Assembly: GCF_004345855.1 (NCBI RefSeq)
Contig: NZ_SLXN01000003.1
Span: 372,001-436,000 of the forward strand
Direction: 5' to 3'
DNA from: Sphingomonas sp. BK235
GTDB lineage: Bacteria; Pseudomonadota; Alphaproteobacteria; Sphingomonadales; Sphingomonadaceae
DNA length: 64,000 nt
Below are positions 55,713-63,466 of this stretch, piece after piece. Below the pieces are notes generated by a model. The model did not search any database, was not told where the DNA came from, and worked only from the letters and a program-made list of their open reading frames with translations. The position numbers and the translations under genes are program-made. Positions within the stretch are counted from its first letter, which is position 1. Each line of letters starts with the position of its first letter.

Positions 55713-56450
55713 ATGCGCGTGACACGGGACTTCCTACGCGGCCGCGGTCGCGACGCGATCAGCGACGCCGACAAGGATGTGCTGGAACGCGCGGTCGAGC
55801 GGATCGAGACCTTGCCCGCGCGCACCATCGTCACGCGGCGCGGTGACAGGCTGCGCTCCAGCACGCTGCTGCTGGAAGGCGCGATGTGCCGCTACATGGA
55901 CGCGCGCGACGGCTTCCGTCAGCTCGTCGCGCTCCAGGTGCCGGGCGATTTCGTCGATCTCCACGGTTACCCGCTCCAGCGGCTCGACCATGACGTCGGC
56001 ACGCTGACCGAGACCCGAGTCGCGATGATCCCGCACAGCGCGATCGCCGCCATCGTCGCCGATCATCCGCAGCTCGCCCGCATCCTGTGGCGCTCGACGC
56101 TGCTCGACGCCGCGCTGCACCGCGAGTGGATCTTCCGCATTGGGCGGCTCGACGCCGCGGGGCGGATCGCGCACTTCCTTCTGGAGACCTACCATCGGCT
56201 CGCGGCGACCGGACGCGGCAGGGACGGGGTGTTCGAGCTCGCGCTGATTCAGCAGGATCTCGGCGAGGCGTGCGGGCTGACCAGCGTTCACGTTAACCGC
56301 ACGCTGCGCCGGCTGCGCGAGGAGAAACTGGTCGAGGTGGTGCGCGGCACCGTCACGATCCTCGACGAGCCGGGGCTCGCCCGCGTGGGCGAGTTCGATC
56401 CGGATTACCTCTATCTGGAACAGGGGCCGTGGCAGGCGGCGGCGGCCTGA
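55713..56450 (+). CDS. Crp/Fnr family transcriptional regulator
   Basis: A 245-residue regulator. The N-terminal cyclic-nucleotide-binding-like beta-barrel covers about residues 25-120 (VALQVPGDFVDLHGYPLQ), a dimerisation helix follows, and the C-terminal helix-turn-helix is QQDLGEACGLTSVHVNRTLRRL (about 177-198). The Fnr N-terminal Cys cluster is absent, so it is not an oxygen-sensing Fnr of the iron-sulfur type. The ATG at 55713 has AAGGAG upstream. It is divergent from the beta-oxidation genes, which it might regulate (inference). Confidence 0.88.
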   Translation: MRVTRDFLRGRGRDAISDADKDVLERAVERIETLPARTIVTRRGDRLRSSTLLLEGAMCRYMDARDGFRQLVALQVPGDFVDLHGYPLQRLDHDVGTLTETRVAMIPHSAIAAIVADHPQLARILWRSTLLDAALHREWIFRIGRLDAAGRIAHFLLETYHRLAATGRGRDGVFELALIQQDLGEACGLTSVHVNRTLRRLREEKLVEVVRGTVTILDEPGLARVGEFDPDYLYLEQGPWQAAAA

Positions 56451-56508
56451 CGCCTGGGCCGGTCTGCGGCTCCTTTTCCCCGCGCTTTCTACCAGCTAGG
56501 TAATCTCG

Positions 56509-57729
56509 ATGGCCGATCTCCCGCCGCCTCCGGCACCCGCTGCGCCGCCGCTCCCGCCGGCCGCGGCGGCGCTGTCGGCGGAGGGCGATCCGCAGGTGGT
56601 GCTGCGGCGCGACCGGCTGCTCGCCGCGCTGACGCTCACCGCGGGGATCGGGCTGATGATCGGGCTGCCGTTCGCGCTCAAGGCGGGGGCGGAGTTCTTC
56701 ATGCCCACCGCGGTGGCGCTGGTGGTGGCGCTCGCGCTGATCCCGCTGCTCGAGTGGCTCGAGCGGCGGCGGCTGCCGTCCGCGGTGGCGGCGCTGCTGT
56801 GCGTGCTGCTGTTCCTGACGATCGCCAATATCGCGCTGGCCGCGATCATCGTCCCCGCGACCGAGTTCTTCCGCCTGCTGCCGTCAAGGATCGGGCGGAT
56901 CCAGGACAATCTCGCGCCGCTGCTCGACCTCTATTCCAGCCTCGAGAAATACGCCAACCGCACCCTGCGCCAGATCGCCACCACCCCGGTGCGCCCGTCG
57001 CCCACCGCCGCGGTGGCGCCGCCCAGCTCGATCGTCGAGCTCGCCGCCACGTCGGCGCCCGCGGTGATCATCCAGGTGTTCTACGCCATCCTGGTCGCCT
57101 TCTTCTTCCTGTCGGGCTGGACCCGCACGCGCGAGCGGATGATCACCGAGCGCGCGAGCTTCGGTGGCGCGATGGCGACCGCGCGCGTGCTGCAGGAGAT
57201 GGTGGACGACGTGTCCTCCTATCTCGGCACGATCACCGTCATCAACGTGTCGCTCGGGATCATCATCGCGGGTGCGCTCCATCTGCTGGGCATGCCCTTT
57301 CCGCTGATGTGGGGCGGCATCGTCGCGCTGCTCAACTACATCCCCTATTTCGGCCCGGTGGTGGCGGCACTGCTGCTCGCGATCGGCGGGTTGATGACCT
57401 TCGCCGACGTGTGGACCGCGCTGTCCGCGCCCGCGATCATGTATGGCGCGCATCTGATCGAGGCGAACGTGGTGACGCCGCTGATCGTCGGCCACCGGCT
57501 CACCATCAACCCGGTGATGATCCTGATCTCCATCTCCTTCTGGGGATGGGTATGGGGGACGGTGGGGGCGCTGCTCGCGGTGCCGATCCTCATCATCGTC
57601 CAGACCGTGCTGTCCGCCGCGGGGCGCCCCGATATCGCGGGCTTCCTGTTCGAGCACGGCACGCTGACCCGCACCCGCGAGGGGCGCCCCGGCGTGCTCG
57701 CGCGGCGCGGCGAGAAAGACGCCGAATAG
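56509..57729 (+). CDS. AI-2E family transporter (PerM-like)
   Basis: A 406-residue inner-membrane protein of the AI-2 exporter/PerM family. After a Pro/Ala-rich N-terminus, paired helices lie at about 40-75 and 85-120. A polar periplasmic region (about 120-185) follows, then a cluster of helices with LLNYIPYFGPVVAALLLAIGG (around 270), FWGWVWGTVGALLAVPILI and a short basic tail. The family moves small molecules or ions; the TqsA member is linked to autoinducer-2. The substrate here is unknown. Confidence 0.88.
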   Translation: MADLPPPPAPAAPPLPPAAAALSAEGDPQVVLRRDRLLAALTLTAGIGLMIGLPFALKAGAEFFMPTAVALVVALALIPLLEWLERRRLPSAVAALLCVLLFLTIANIALAAIIVPATEFFRLLPSRIGRIQDNLAPLLDLYSSLEKYANRTLRQIATTPVRPSPTAAVAPPSSIVELAATSAPAVIIQVFYAILVAFFFLSGWTRTRERMITERASFGGAMATARVLQEMVDDVSSYLGTITVINVSLGIIIAGALHLLGMPFPLMWGGIVALLNYIPYFGPVVAALLLAIGGLMTFADVWTALSAPAIMYGAHLIEANVVTPLIVGHRLTINPVMILISISFWGWVWGTVGALLAVPILIIVQTVLSAAGRPDIAGFLFEHGTLTRTREGRPGVLARRGEKDAE

Positions 57730-57732
57730 CCG

Positions 57733-57761
57733 TTGACAGCCCCCGGCGTGCCGCCTAGTTG
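57733..57761 (+). promoter_or_regulatory. probable promoter of the tRNA-Asp genes
   Basis: A perfect TTGACA at 57733-57738 is followed after 17 bp by TAGTTG at 57756-57761, and the first tRNA-Asp begins 22 bp further on. Spacing and the -35 are consensus; the -10 is weak. It would drive both tRNA genes. Confidence 0.55.
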
Positions 57762-57782
57762 GCGCGCCTCACGCTTCTGCAA

Positions 57783-57859
<77 letters not shown>

Positions 57860-57934
57860 CCCCTCGGGGAGGCCGCAGATCCAAGCATGACCGTCGATCG
57901 TCGCAGCGGGCCGCCTCGGCCCGGCGCGACCGCT

Positions 57935-58011
<77 letters not shown>

Positions 58012-58118
58012 CGGTCGGTGGTGGCCATCGTCGATGTGCCGCGTGCCATCATAGCATATCGTCGGTATCCGAGCGCGAGATCGGCGCTCGGCGCGGGCGC
58101 GTCCGCCACTCGCCTCAC

Positions 58119-58214
58119 CGTCATCCTGAACTCGTTTCAGGATCCACTGTGCCGCATATTCGAAGCGAGCGGCGCTTGCGGGCCAGTGGATCCCGAAACG
58201 AGTTCAGGATGACG
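58119..58214. repeat. family B palindromic repeat
   Basis: Arms GTCATCCTGAACTCGTTTCA and CGAAACGAGTTCAGGATGAC pair almost perfectly, and GGATCCACTG/CAGTGGATCC pair inside. It sits between the tRNA genes and the DUF2842 gene stop, where it may also stop transcription. Confidence 0.88.
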
Positions 58215-58267
58215 GCAGAACGTGGACCATGGCAGGCAGAGACGGGGGCGTTTCAGCGCGCCTCACC

Positions 58268-58474
58268 TCACCGCCAGCGCCCGGTCTCCATCCAGCGCAG
58301 CAGCGGCTTGAGCGGCGTGATCCAGACGATGCCGGTCACCAGGTAGAAGCCGAGCTGCCCCAGCGCCGGCCAGCGCCCGATCACGCCGGAGAGCGACGCG
58401 ATCGCCACGCACCACAAAGCGATCAGCAGCAGGATCGCGAGCATCCCCACCGGCTTGCGCCACGACGGCGTCAT
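58268..58474 (-). CDS. DUF2842 family small membrane protein
   Basis: A 68-residue protein with two membrane helices (about 8-27 and 36-52). The N-terminal PSWRKPVGML and the C-terminal WITPLKPLLRWME are signatures of DUF2842. The ATG overlaps the cyclo-ligase stop by 4 bp, and longer readings are not family-like. It is the last gene of a minus-strand group with the cyclo-ligase, 6S RNA and zapA. Function unknown. Confidence 0.85.
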   Translation of the reverse strand: MTPSWRKPVGMLAILLLIALWCVAIASLSGVIGRWPALGQLGFYLVTGIVWITPLKPLLRWMETGRWR

Positions 58475-59022
58475 CGCGCCGCCCCCGCGATCCAGCCGCG
58501 CTCGGTCACGATCGCGTCGAGCGGGGCGTCCCACGGATCGGGGGTGATCGAGTCGAGCTGCTGCACGCTCCAGGCGATACCGATGCGGAGCGCCGCGGGA
58601 TAGGCGGCGAAGGCGCGATCGTAATGGCCCGCGCCCTGGCCGATGCGATTCAGCGCGGCGTCGAACGCGACCAGCGGCGTGAGCACCAGGTCGGGCACCA
58701 CCTCGGCGTGCGCACCATCGGGCTGGCGCAGCCCGAACGGTCCGTCAGCGAGCTCGAGGTCGGCGTCCCAGGCGAGGAAACGGATCGGCGTCGCGCGATC
58801 GATCACGTGCGGCAGCGCGAGCCGGCAACCCGCCGCGCGCGCCGCCGCCTCCAGTGCGGCGGGATCGGCCTCGCTGCCGATCGGCGCGTAGCTCGCCACC
58901 ACCATGCCGGGCACGAGCAACGCGACGAACTCGCGCGGGCAGGGCAGCGCCGGCACCCCCGCGGCGACGAACGAGTCGCGGGCCGCCCGCGCGGCGGCGC
59001 GGAGCGCGCGCTTGTCGGTCAT
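58471..59022 (-). CDS. ygfA: 5-formyltetrahydrofolate cyclo-ligase
   Basis: Converts 5-formyl-THF to methenyl-THF with ATP, returning storage folate to use. It has 183 residues. Seen motifs: the N-terminal LRAAARAARDSF, VVASYAPIGSEADP, and the ATP/substrate loop IGQGAGHYDRAFA (about 127-139). The position just after 6S RNA and zapA matches the zapA-ssrS-ygfA order known in enterobacteria. DUF2842 is coupled downstream. Confidence 0.92.
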   Translation of the reverse strand: MTDKRALRAAARAARDSFVAAGVPALPCPREFVALLVPGMVVASYAPIGSEADPAALEAAARAAGCRLALPHVIDRATPIRFLAWDADLELADGPFGLRQPDGAHAEVVPDLVLTPLVAFDAALNRIGQGAGHYDRAFAAYPAALRIGIAWSVQQLDSITPDPWDAPLDAIVTERGWIAGAAR

Positions 59023-59039
59023 GTCGCGGAAAAAGGCGG

Positions 59040-59205
59040 GGTGGCGGGACCGCCATGGCCGTTGGCCGATGTATCCACTGACGCCCAGTACGTCAGGTGG
59101 GGATCATGTACGTCGGACCAGGATCCGGGCAGGGACAACCCCCATGGAAGATGAATAGCCTCAGGGATATGTATAAGCTCGTACCGGGCAGAACCCGCCG
59201 ACCCC
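59040..59205 (-). ncRNA. ssrS: probable 6S RNA
   Basis: The 186-bp gap between zapA and the cyclo-ligase gene is the classic 6S RNA locus. On the minus strand, base composition changes to many short complementary stretches: GGGTTCTGCCCGG..., CCCTGAGGCTATTC, GGGGGTTGTCCCTGCCC, and CTGACGTACTGGGCGTCAG near the distal end. These fit a long interrupted hairpin. 6S RNA binds RNA polymerase holoenzyme in stationary phase. Ends are approximate; I have not folded it. Confidence 0.6.
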
Positions 59206-59208
59206 TAT

Positions 59209-59514
59209 CTAGGACGTCGGTGGCGCCTGCTCAAGGGCCGCGGCGAGCTTCTCGAGCCGTTCCGACAGGCGATCGAGCGCGATCCCCTCGGGCGTCTCGG
59301 GCGGGGGCGCCTCGCGCGCCTCGATCAGCGCGTCGGCCACCATCAGCGCGGCGAGCAGCATCGTGCGATTGACCCCGCCCGCGCCGGCGGCGCGGCGCGC
59401 GTCCTCCCAGCGCTCGTCGATCAGCGCGGCGGCCTGCATCAGCCGCGCCTCGCCGCCGTCGCCGCAGCCCAGGTCGTAGCTCGTCTCGCCGATCCGCAGC
59501 GTCACGCGTGCCAT
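59209..59514 (-). CDS. zapA: cell division protein ZapA
   Basis: A 101-residue protein that bundles FtsZ filaments at midcell. The N-terminal domain is [20 protein letters not shown], the middle has [18 protein letters not shown], and the C-terminal helix from about residue 50 ([17 protein letters not shown], then [10 protein letters not shown]) is coiled-coil-like, as in the family. Its ATG shares one base with the stop of a small upstream gene (TGATG). Confidence 0.87.
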   Translation of the reverse strand: MARVTLRIGETSYDLGCGDGGEARLMQAAALIDERWEDARRAAGAGGVNRTMLLAALMVADALIEAREAPPPETPEGIALDRLSERLEKLAAALEQAPPTS

Positions 59515-59690
59515 CAGTCCTGCCCCCCGCGCGCGATGATCTCGTCGAGCGCGGCGACCGCCTCGCCCATTTTGTCGCGCAGGGCCTCGTGGCGGCGCGC
59601 GAGCGTGGCGGCGGCGGCGAGGCGCTGTTCCAAGACGCGTTCGACGCGGGTGATGGCGGCATCGAGCCGGTCGATCGCTGGGTTGTCCAT
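59514..59690 (-). CDS. small coiled-coil protein upstream of zapA
   Basis: A 58-residue protein starting [17 protein letters not shown]. It is nearly all helix, with a heptad-like pattern of Leu/Ile/Ala ([30 protein letters not shown]). Its stop overlaps the zapA ATG by one base, so it is co-translated. I do not recognise a named family. Position and coiled-coil character suggest a division-related partner of ZapA (inference). Confidence 0.65.
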   Translation of the reverse strand: MDNPAIDRLDAAITRVERVLEQRLAAAATLARRHEALRDKMGEAVAALDEIIARGGQD

Positions 59691-59826
59691 GCGGAGAGGC
59701 GATAGGATCGCCCGCGCGCGTCGACAAGATGGCGTAGAGACGAGCGGATGCACCGCAGCGGTTGACGGCCGCGCGCCGTCCGGCGCAAAGGCACGCGCGA
59801 CACCGAACTTACGCGGAGACAGGCGC

Positions 59827-60828
59827 ATGACCAAGGTAGCGATCAACGGCTTCGGACGGATCGGGCGGCTGGTGGCGCGCGCGCTGATCGAGCGGGGCAG
59901 CGACCTCGAGCTGGTGGCGATCAACGATCTCGCCGACACCAAGTCGAATGCGTGGCTGTTCAGCCGCGACAGCGTCCATGGCAAATACGCCGGCACCGTC
60001 GAGGCCGACGGGCAGGACATGGTGATCGACGGCAAGCGCATCCGCGTCACCGCCGAGCGCGATCCCGCCAACCTGCCGCACCGCGAGCTTGGCGTCGACA
60101 TCGTGCTGGAATGCACCGGCTTCTTCACCGATCGCGCCAGCGCGCAGAAGCATATCGACGCCGGCGCCAAGAAGGTGCTGATCTCGGCGCCTGCCAAGAA
60201 CGTCGACCTCACCGTCGTCTACGGCGTCAACCACGACAAGCTCGAGGCCGGGCACACGATCGTGTCGAACGCGTCGTGCACCACCAACTGCCTCGCGCCG
60301 GTGGCCAAGGTGCTCAACGACTCGATCGGGATCGAGCGCGGCCTGATGACCACGATCCACGCTTATACCAACGACCAGAAGATCCTCGACCAGATCCACA
60401 GCGACCTGCGCCGTGCGCGCGCGGCGGCGATGAACATCATCCCGACCACCACCGGCGCGGCGCGCGCGGTGGGCGAGGTGCTGCCCGAGCTGAAGGGCAA
60501 GCTGGACGGCTCCGCGATCCGCGTGCCGGTGCCCGACGGCAGTCTCGTCGACCTCACCTTCACGCCGAAGCGCGACACCAGCAAGGAAGAGGTCAACCAG
60601 CTGCTCAAGGCCGCGGCCGAGGGCGCGATGCAGGGCGTGCTGCATTATTCGGACGAGCCGCTCGTCTCGATCGACATCGTCCACACGCCTTACTCGTCGA
60701 CGGTCGACAGCCTCGAGACCGCGGTGATCGACGGCAAGCTGGTGCGTGTGGTCAGCTGGTACGACAATGAGTGGGGCTTCTCGAATCGCATGGTCGACAC
60801 CGCGACCGCGATGGCGAAGCTCGGCTGA
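59827..60828 (+). CDS. gap: glyceraldehyde-3-phosphate dehydrogenase
   Basis: A glycolytic/gluconeogenic NAD-dependent enzyme of 333 residues. The NAD-binding start is [13 protein letters not shown]. The active-site Cys151 lies in [12 protein letters not shown], and the C-terminal [15 protein letters not shown] is also typical. The ATG at 59827 is preceded by CGGAGA. The gene begins 136 bp from the divergent zapA group, followed by a MOSC protein gene and pgk on the same strand. Confidence 0.96.
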   Translation: MTKVAINGFGRIGRLVARALIERGSDLELVAINDLADTKSNAWLFSRDSVHGKYAGTVEADGQDMVIDGKRIRVTAERDPANLPHRELGVDIVLECTGFFTDRASAQKHIDAGAKKVLISAPAKNVDLTVVYGVNHDKLEAGHTIVSNASCTTNCLAPVAKVLNDSIGIERGLMTTIHAYTNDQKILDQIHSDLRRARAAAMNIIPTTTGAARAVGEVLPELKGKLDGSAIRVPVPDGSLVDLTFTPKRDTSKEEVNQLLKAAAEGAMQGVLHYSDEPLVSIDIVHTPYSSTVDSLETAVIDGKLVRVVSWYDNEWGFSNRMVDTATAMAKLG

Positions 60829-60841
60829 GGTGGGGGCGGGC

Positions 60842-61372
60842 GTGACGGGCGTGCTGCTCGGCATCGCGCGCCACGCCCGCTCGCGCGCGCCGGTCGAGAC
60901 GGTGGCGCGCGCCGAGGTGTCGCTCGTAGGCGGCATCCACGGCGACTTTCGCGGCGCGATGCGCGGCAAGCCGTACAAGCGCCAGGTCACGCTGATCGAG
61001 CGCGGCGACTGGGACACGGCGATGCGGCTGGTCGGTCACACGATCGACTGGACCGAGCGGCGCGCCAACCTGCTGGTCGACGAACTCGACCTGCCGCAGC
61101 GCGCGGGCATGGTGCTCCGCATCGGCGCCGACGTGCTGCTTGAGATCACGCGCGAGTGCGACCCGTGCGAGCGGATGGAAGCGCTCGCCCCCGGCCTCAA
61201 ACAGGCGATGACGCCCGACTGGCGCGGCGGCGCCTGCGCGATGGTGGTACAGGGCGGCACGATCGCCGTCGGTGACAGGATCAGGATCGAGGATTCATGG
61301 CCAAGTCTTTTCGAACGCTCGACGACATCGGCGACGTCGCCGGCAAGCGGGTCCTCGTCCGCGAGGACCTGA
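60842..61372 (+). CDS. MOSC domain protein with C-terminus overlapping pgk
   Basis: A MOSC-domain (molybdenum cofactor sulfurase C-terminal-like) protein of 176 residues. Conserved parts are [33 protein letters not shown], the Cys segment [11 protein letters not shown], and [13 protein letters not shown] ending at VGDRIRIED. The start is GTG at 60842; another GTG at 60830 is possible. After the domain ends the frame runs on for about 25 residues inside pgk (76-bp overlap), giving a Ser-rich tail that is probably an accident of the downstream gene. Confidence 0.78.
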   Translation: MTGVLLGIARHARSRAPVETVARAEVSLVGGIHGDFRGAMRGKPYKRQVTLIERGDWDTAMRLVGHTIDWTERRANLLVDELDLPQRAGMVLRIGADVLLEITRECDPCERMEALAPGLKQAMTPDWRGGACAMVVQGGTIAVGDRIRIEDSWPSLFERSTTSATSPASGSSSART

Positions 61373-62487
61373 ACGTCCCCTTCAAGGACGGCCAGGTCAC
61401 CGACGACACGCGGCTGCGCGCCACCGTCGCGACCGTCGCCGAGCTCGCCGACAAGGGCGCGATCGTGCTCGTGCTGGCGCATTTCGGCCGCCCCAAGGGG
61501 CAGCCAGCGCCCGAATTCTCGCTCGCGCAGATCACCCGGCCGTATGAGAGCGTGCTCGGGCGCCCGGTGCGCTTCGTCGACTGGGCAGGCGCCGCCGAGG
61601 CGGTCGCCACGCTCCAGCCCGGCGACGTCGCGGTGCTGGAGAACACGCGTTTCTTCGCCGGCGAGGAGAAGAACGACCGTGAGACGATCGACCGCATCGC
61701 CGCGCTCGGCGACCTCTATGTCAACGACGCTTTCTCCGCCGCGCACCGCGCGCACGCCTCGACCGCGGGGCTGGCGCAGGTGCTCCCGGCCTATGCCGGG
61801 CGCGCGATGGAGGCTGAGCTCGACGCGCTCGAGAAGGCGCTCGGCGCGCCCGAGCATCCGGTGGCGGCGGTGGTCGGCGGCGCCAAGGTCTCGACCAAGC
61901 TCGACGTGCTCAAGCATCTCGTCGGCAAGGTGGATCACCTCATCATCGGCGGCGGCATGGCCAACACCTTCCTCGCCGCGCGCGGCGTGAACGTGGGCAA
62001 GAGCCTGTGCGAGCACGATCTCACCGGCACCGCCGAGGAGATCCTGGAGGCCGCCGATCGCGCCAATTGCATCGTCCACCTTCCCTATGACGTGGTGGTG
62101 GCGAAGGAATTCCGCGCCAACCCGCCGGTGCGCACCGCGAACGTCCACGAGGTCGCCGACGACGAGATGATCCTCGACATCGGCCCGGCCGCGGTCGAGG
62201 GGCTGGGCGACGTGCTCAAGACCTGCCGGACGCTGGTGTGGAACGGCCCGCTCGGCGCGTTCGAGACGCCGCCGTTCGACACCGCGACGGTGGCGCTGGC
62301 GCGCACCGCGGCGGCGCTGACCAAGGAGGGCAGCCTGGTCTCGGTCGCGGGCGGCGGCGACACGGTCGCGGCGCTCAACCAGGCCGGGGTAGCCGAGCAG
62401 TTCAGCTTCGTCTCGACCGCGGGCGGTGCCTTCCTCGAGTGGATGGAAGGCCGCGAGCTGCCGGGCGTGTCCGCGCTGCAGCGGTAG
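61297..62487 (+). CDS. pgk: phosphoglycerate kinase
   Basis: Transfers phosphate from 1,3-bisphosphoglycerate to ADP. It has 396 residues. The N-domain motif [14 protein letters not shown] (about 17-30), [12 protein letters not shown], and the nucleotide-side [11 protein letters not shown] near the C-terminus are typical. Two Gly-rich segments [10 protein letters not shown] and [11 protein letters not shown] are also visible. It lies downstream of gap, as in many bacteria, with the MOSC gene between. Confidence 0.96.
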   Translation: MAKSFRTLDDIGDVAGKRVLVREDLNVPFKDGQVTDDTRLRATVATVAELADKGAIVLVLAHFGRPKGQPAPEFSLAQITRPYESVLGRPVRFVDWAGAAEAVATLQPGDVAVLENTRFFAGEEKNDRETIDRIAALGDLYVNDAFSAAHRAHASTAGLAQVLPAYAGRAMEAELDALEKALGAPEHPVAAVVGGAKVSTKLDVLKHLVGKVDHLIIGGGMANTFLAARGVNVGKSLCEHDLTGTAEEILEAADRANCIVHLPYDVVVAKEFRANPPVRTANVHEVADDEMILDIGPAAVEGLGDVLKTCRTLVWNGPLGAFETPPFDTATVALARTAAALTKEGSLVSVAGGGDTVAALNQAGVAEQFSFVSTAGGAFLEWMEGRELPGVSALQR

Positions 62488-62578
62488 CGAGGGTGAGGCG
62501 AGGGTAGCGTCTCGCTCAGCCGTGCTCCTGCTGACGCGGGGGCGTAGAGTATAAATCCGCCACGTTTGAAGCACGAGC

Positions 62579-62657
62579 GTGCTCCTGCGCACGCAGGAGC
62601 CCAGTGCCACGCACGTTATCCTCGCGGCTCTGGGCTCCGGCGTTCGCCGGAGCACGG
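62579..62657. repeat. family A palindromic repeat
   Basis: A complete unit (GTGCTCCTGCGCACGCAGGA and GGGCTCCGGCGTTCGCCGGA). A worn half-unit CGTGCTCCTGCTGACG begins 58 bp upstream at 62521. Between them lies a small AT-containing stretch (GAGTATAAATCC). Together these fill the 62488-62677 gap between convergent pgk and the MaoC gene. Confidence 0.85.
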
Positions 62658-62677
62658 CGATCGTCGGACGACTCCGC

Positions 62678-63127
62678 TCACCCCGCCGGCCGCGTCGCGA
62701 TCAGCGCGTTGGACACCATCGTCAGCACCGCGACGTCGCGCTGGTTGAAGGCGGTGAGCCGGCTCTTGTAGATCCCCATCTCGGGACGTGAGCGCGAGAC
62801 GCGCTTCTCCAGCACCTCGGTCTCGCAGCGCAGCGTGTCACCCGGATAGACCGGGGTGAGCCAGCGCAGTTCGTCGATGCCGGGCGAGCCCAGCCCGGCC
62901 TGTTCGACCGCGCGAAGCTGCTCGACCAGCATCGCCATCACCATCGCGCAACTGTGCCAGCCGCTCGCCGAGAGCCGGCCGAAATGGGTCGCCGCCGCGG
63001 CCTCGTCGGAGAGGTGGAACGGCTGGGGATCGTATTTGCGCGCGAACTCGATCACCTCGTCGCGGGTGACGGCATAATGGCCGAAGCGCGCGGTGGCGCC
63101 GACCGCGATGTCCTCGAAATATTGCAT
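62678..63127 (-). CDS. MaoC family dehydratase
   Basis: A 149-residue hotdog-fold (R)-enoyl-CoA hydratase-like protein. The active-site region DPQPFHLSDEAAAATHFG (about 31-48) carries the conserved Asp and His. SGWHSCAMVMAML and WLTPVYPGDTLRCET (about 92-106) are also typical. The ATG at 63127 is used; the longer frame upstream is repeat DNA. It stands alone, with repeats on both sides. The substrate is an acyl-CoA of unknown type. Confidence 0.88.
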   Translation of the reverse strand: MQYFEDIAVGATARFGHYAVTRDEVIEFARKYDPQPFHLSDEAAAATHFGRLSASGWHSCAMVMAMLVEQLRAVEQAGLGSPGIDELRWLTPVYPGDTLRCETEVLEKRVSRSRPEMGIYKSRLTAFNQRDVAVLTMVSNALIATRPAG

Positions 63128-63223
63128 CGCGCCGCTCTCCTCTCGCGCGCCACTTCGCCATGATCGTCGCGGCGGATCAAGCCGGCGCGGCGCTTGAAGC
63201 CCGATCCATCCGAACCGAGTTGT

Positions 63224-63300
63224 GCTCCCGCGCACGCGGGAGTCCATAGCCACAGGCGGTCGCGTCGGTGGCCTTGGGCTGCGGCGTTCGCCGGAGCCCA
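63224..63300. repeat. family A repeat, diverged
   Basis: Hairpins GTGCTCCCGCGCACGCGGGA and GGGCTGCGGCGTTCGCCGGA, with TCCATAGCC/GGCCTTGGGC as the weaker pair between. It is the first of two family A units in the 339-bp gap between the MaoC gene and the phosphodiesterase-like gene. The rest of the gap shows no gene. Confidence 0.75.
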
Positions 63301-63359
63301 TCGCCGCTTTAGACGAGGTGGCTCCGCCCTAGTGCCTGCTTCCTGCCCCCGGTCGAACC

Positions 63360-63437
63360 GTGCTCCGGCGAACGCCGGAGCCCAGCGCCGCAGGCGTGAC
63401 GCTCGGGGCGCTGGGCTCCTGCGTCCGCAGGAGCACC
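63360..63437. repeat. family A palindromic repeat
   Basis: A complete unit (GTGCTCCGGCGAACGCCGGA and GGGCTCCTGCGTCCGCAGGA) about 60 bp beyond the previous one and 30 bp before the stop of the next minus-strand gene. Confidence 0.85.
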
Positions 63438-63466
63438 CGGCACGCTCACACCGGCTGGCTCACACC

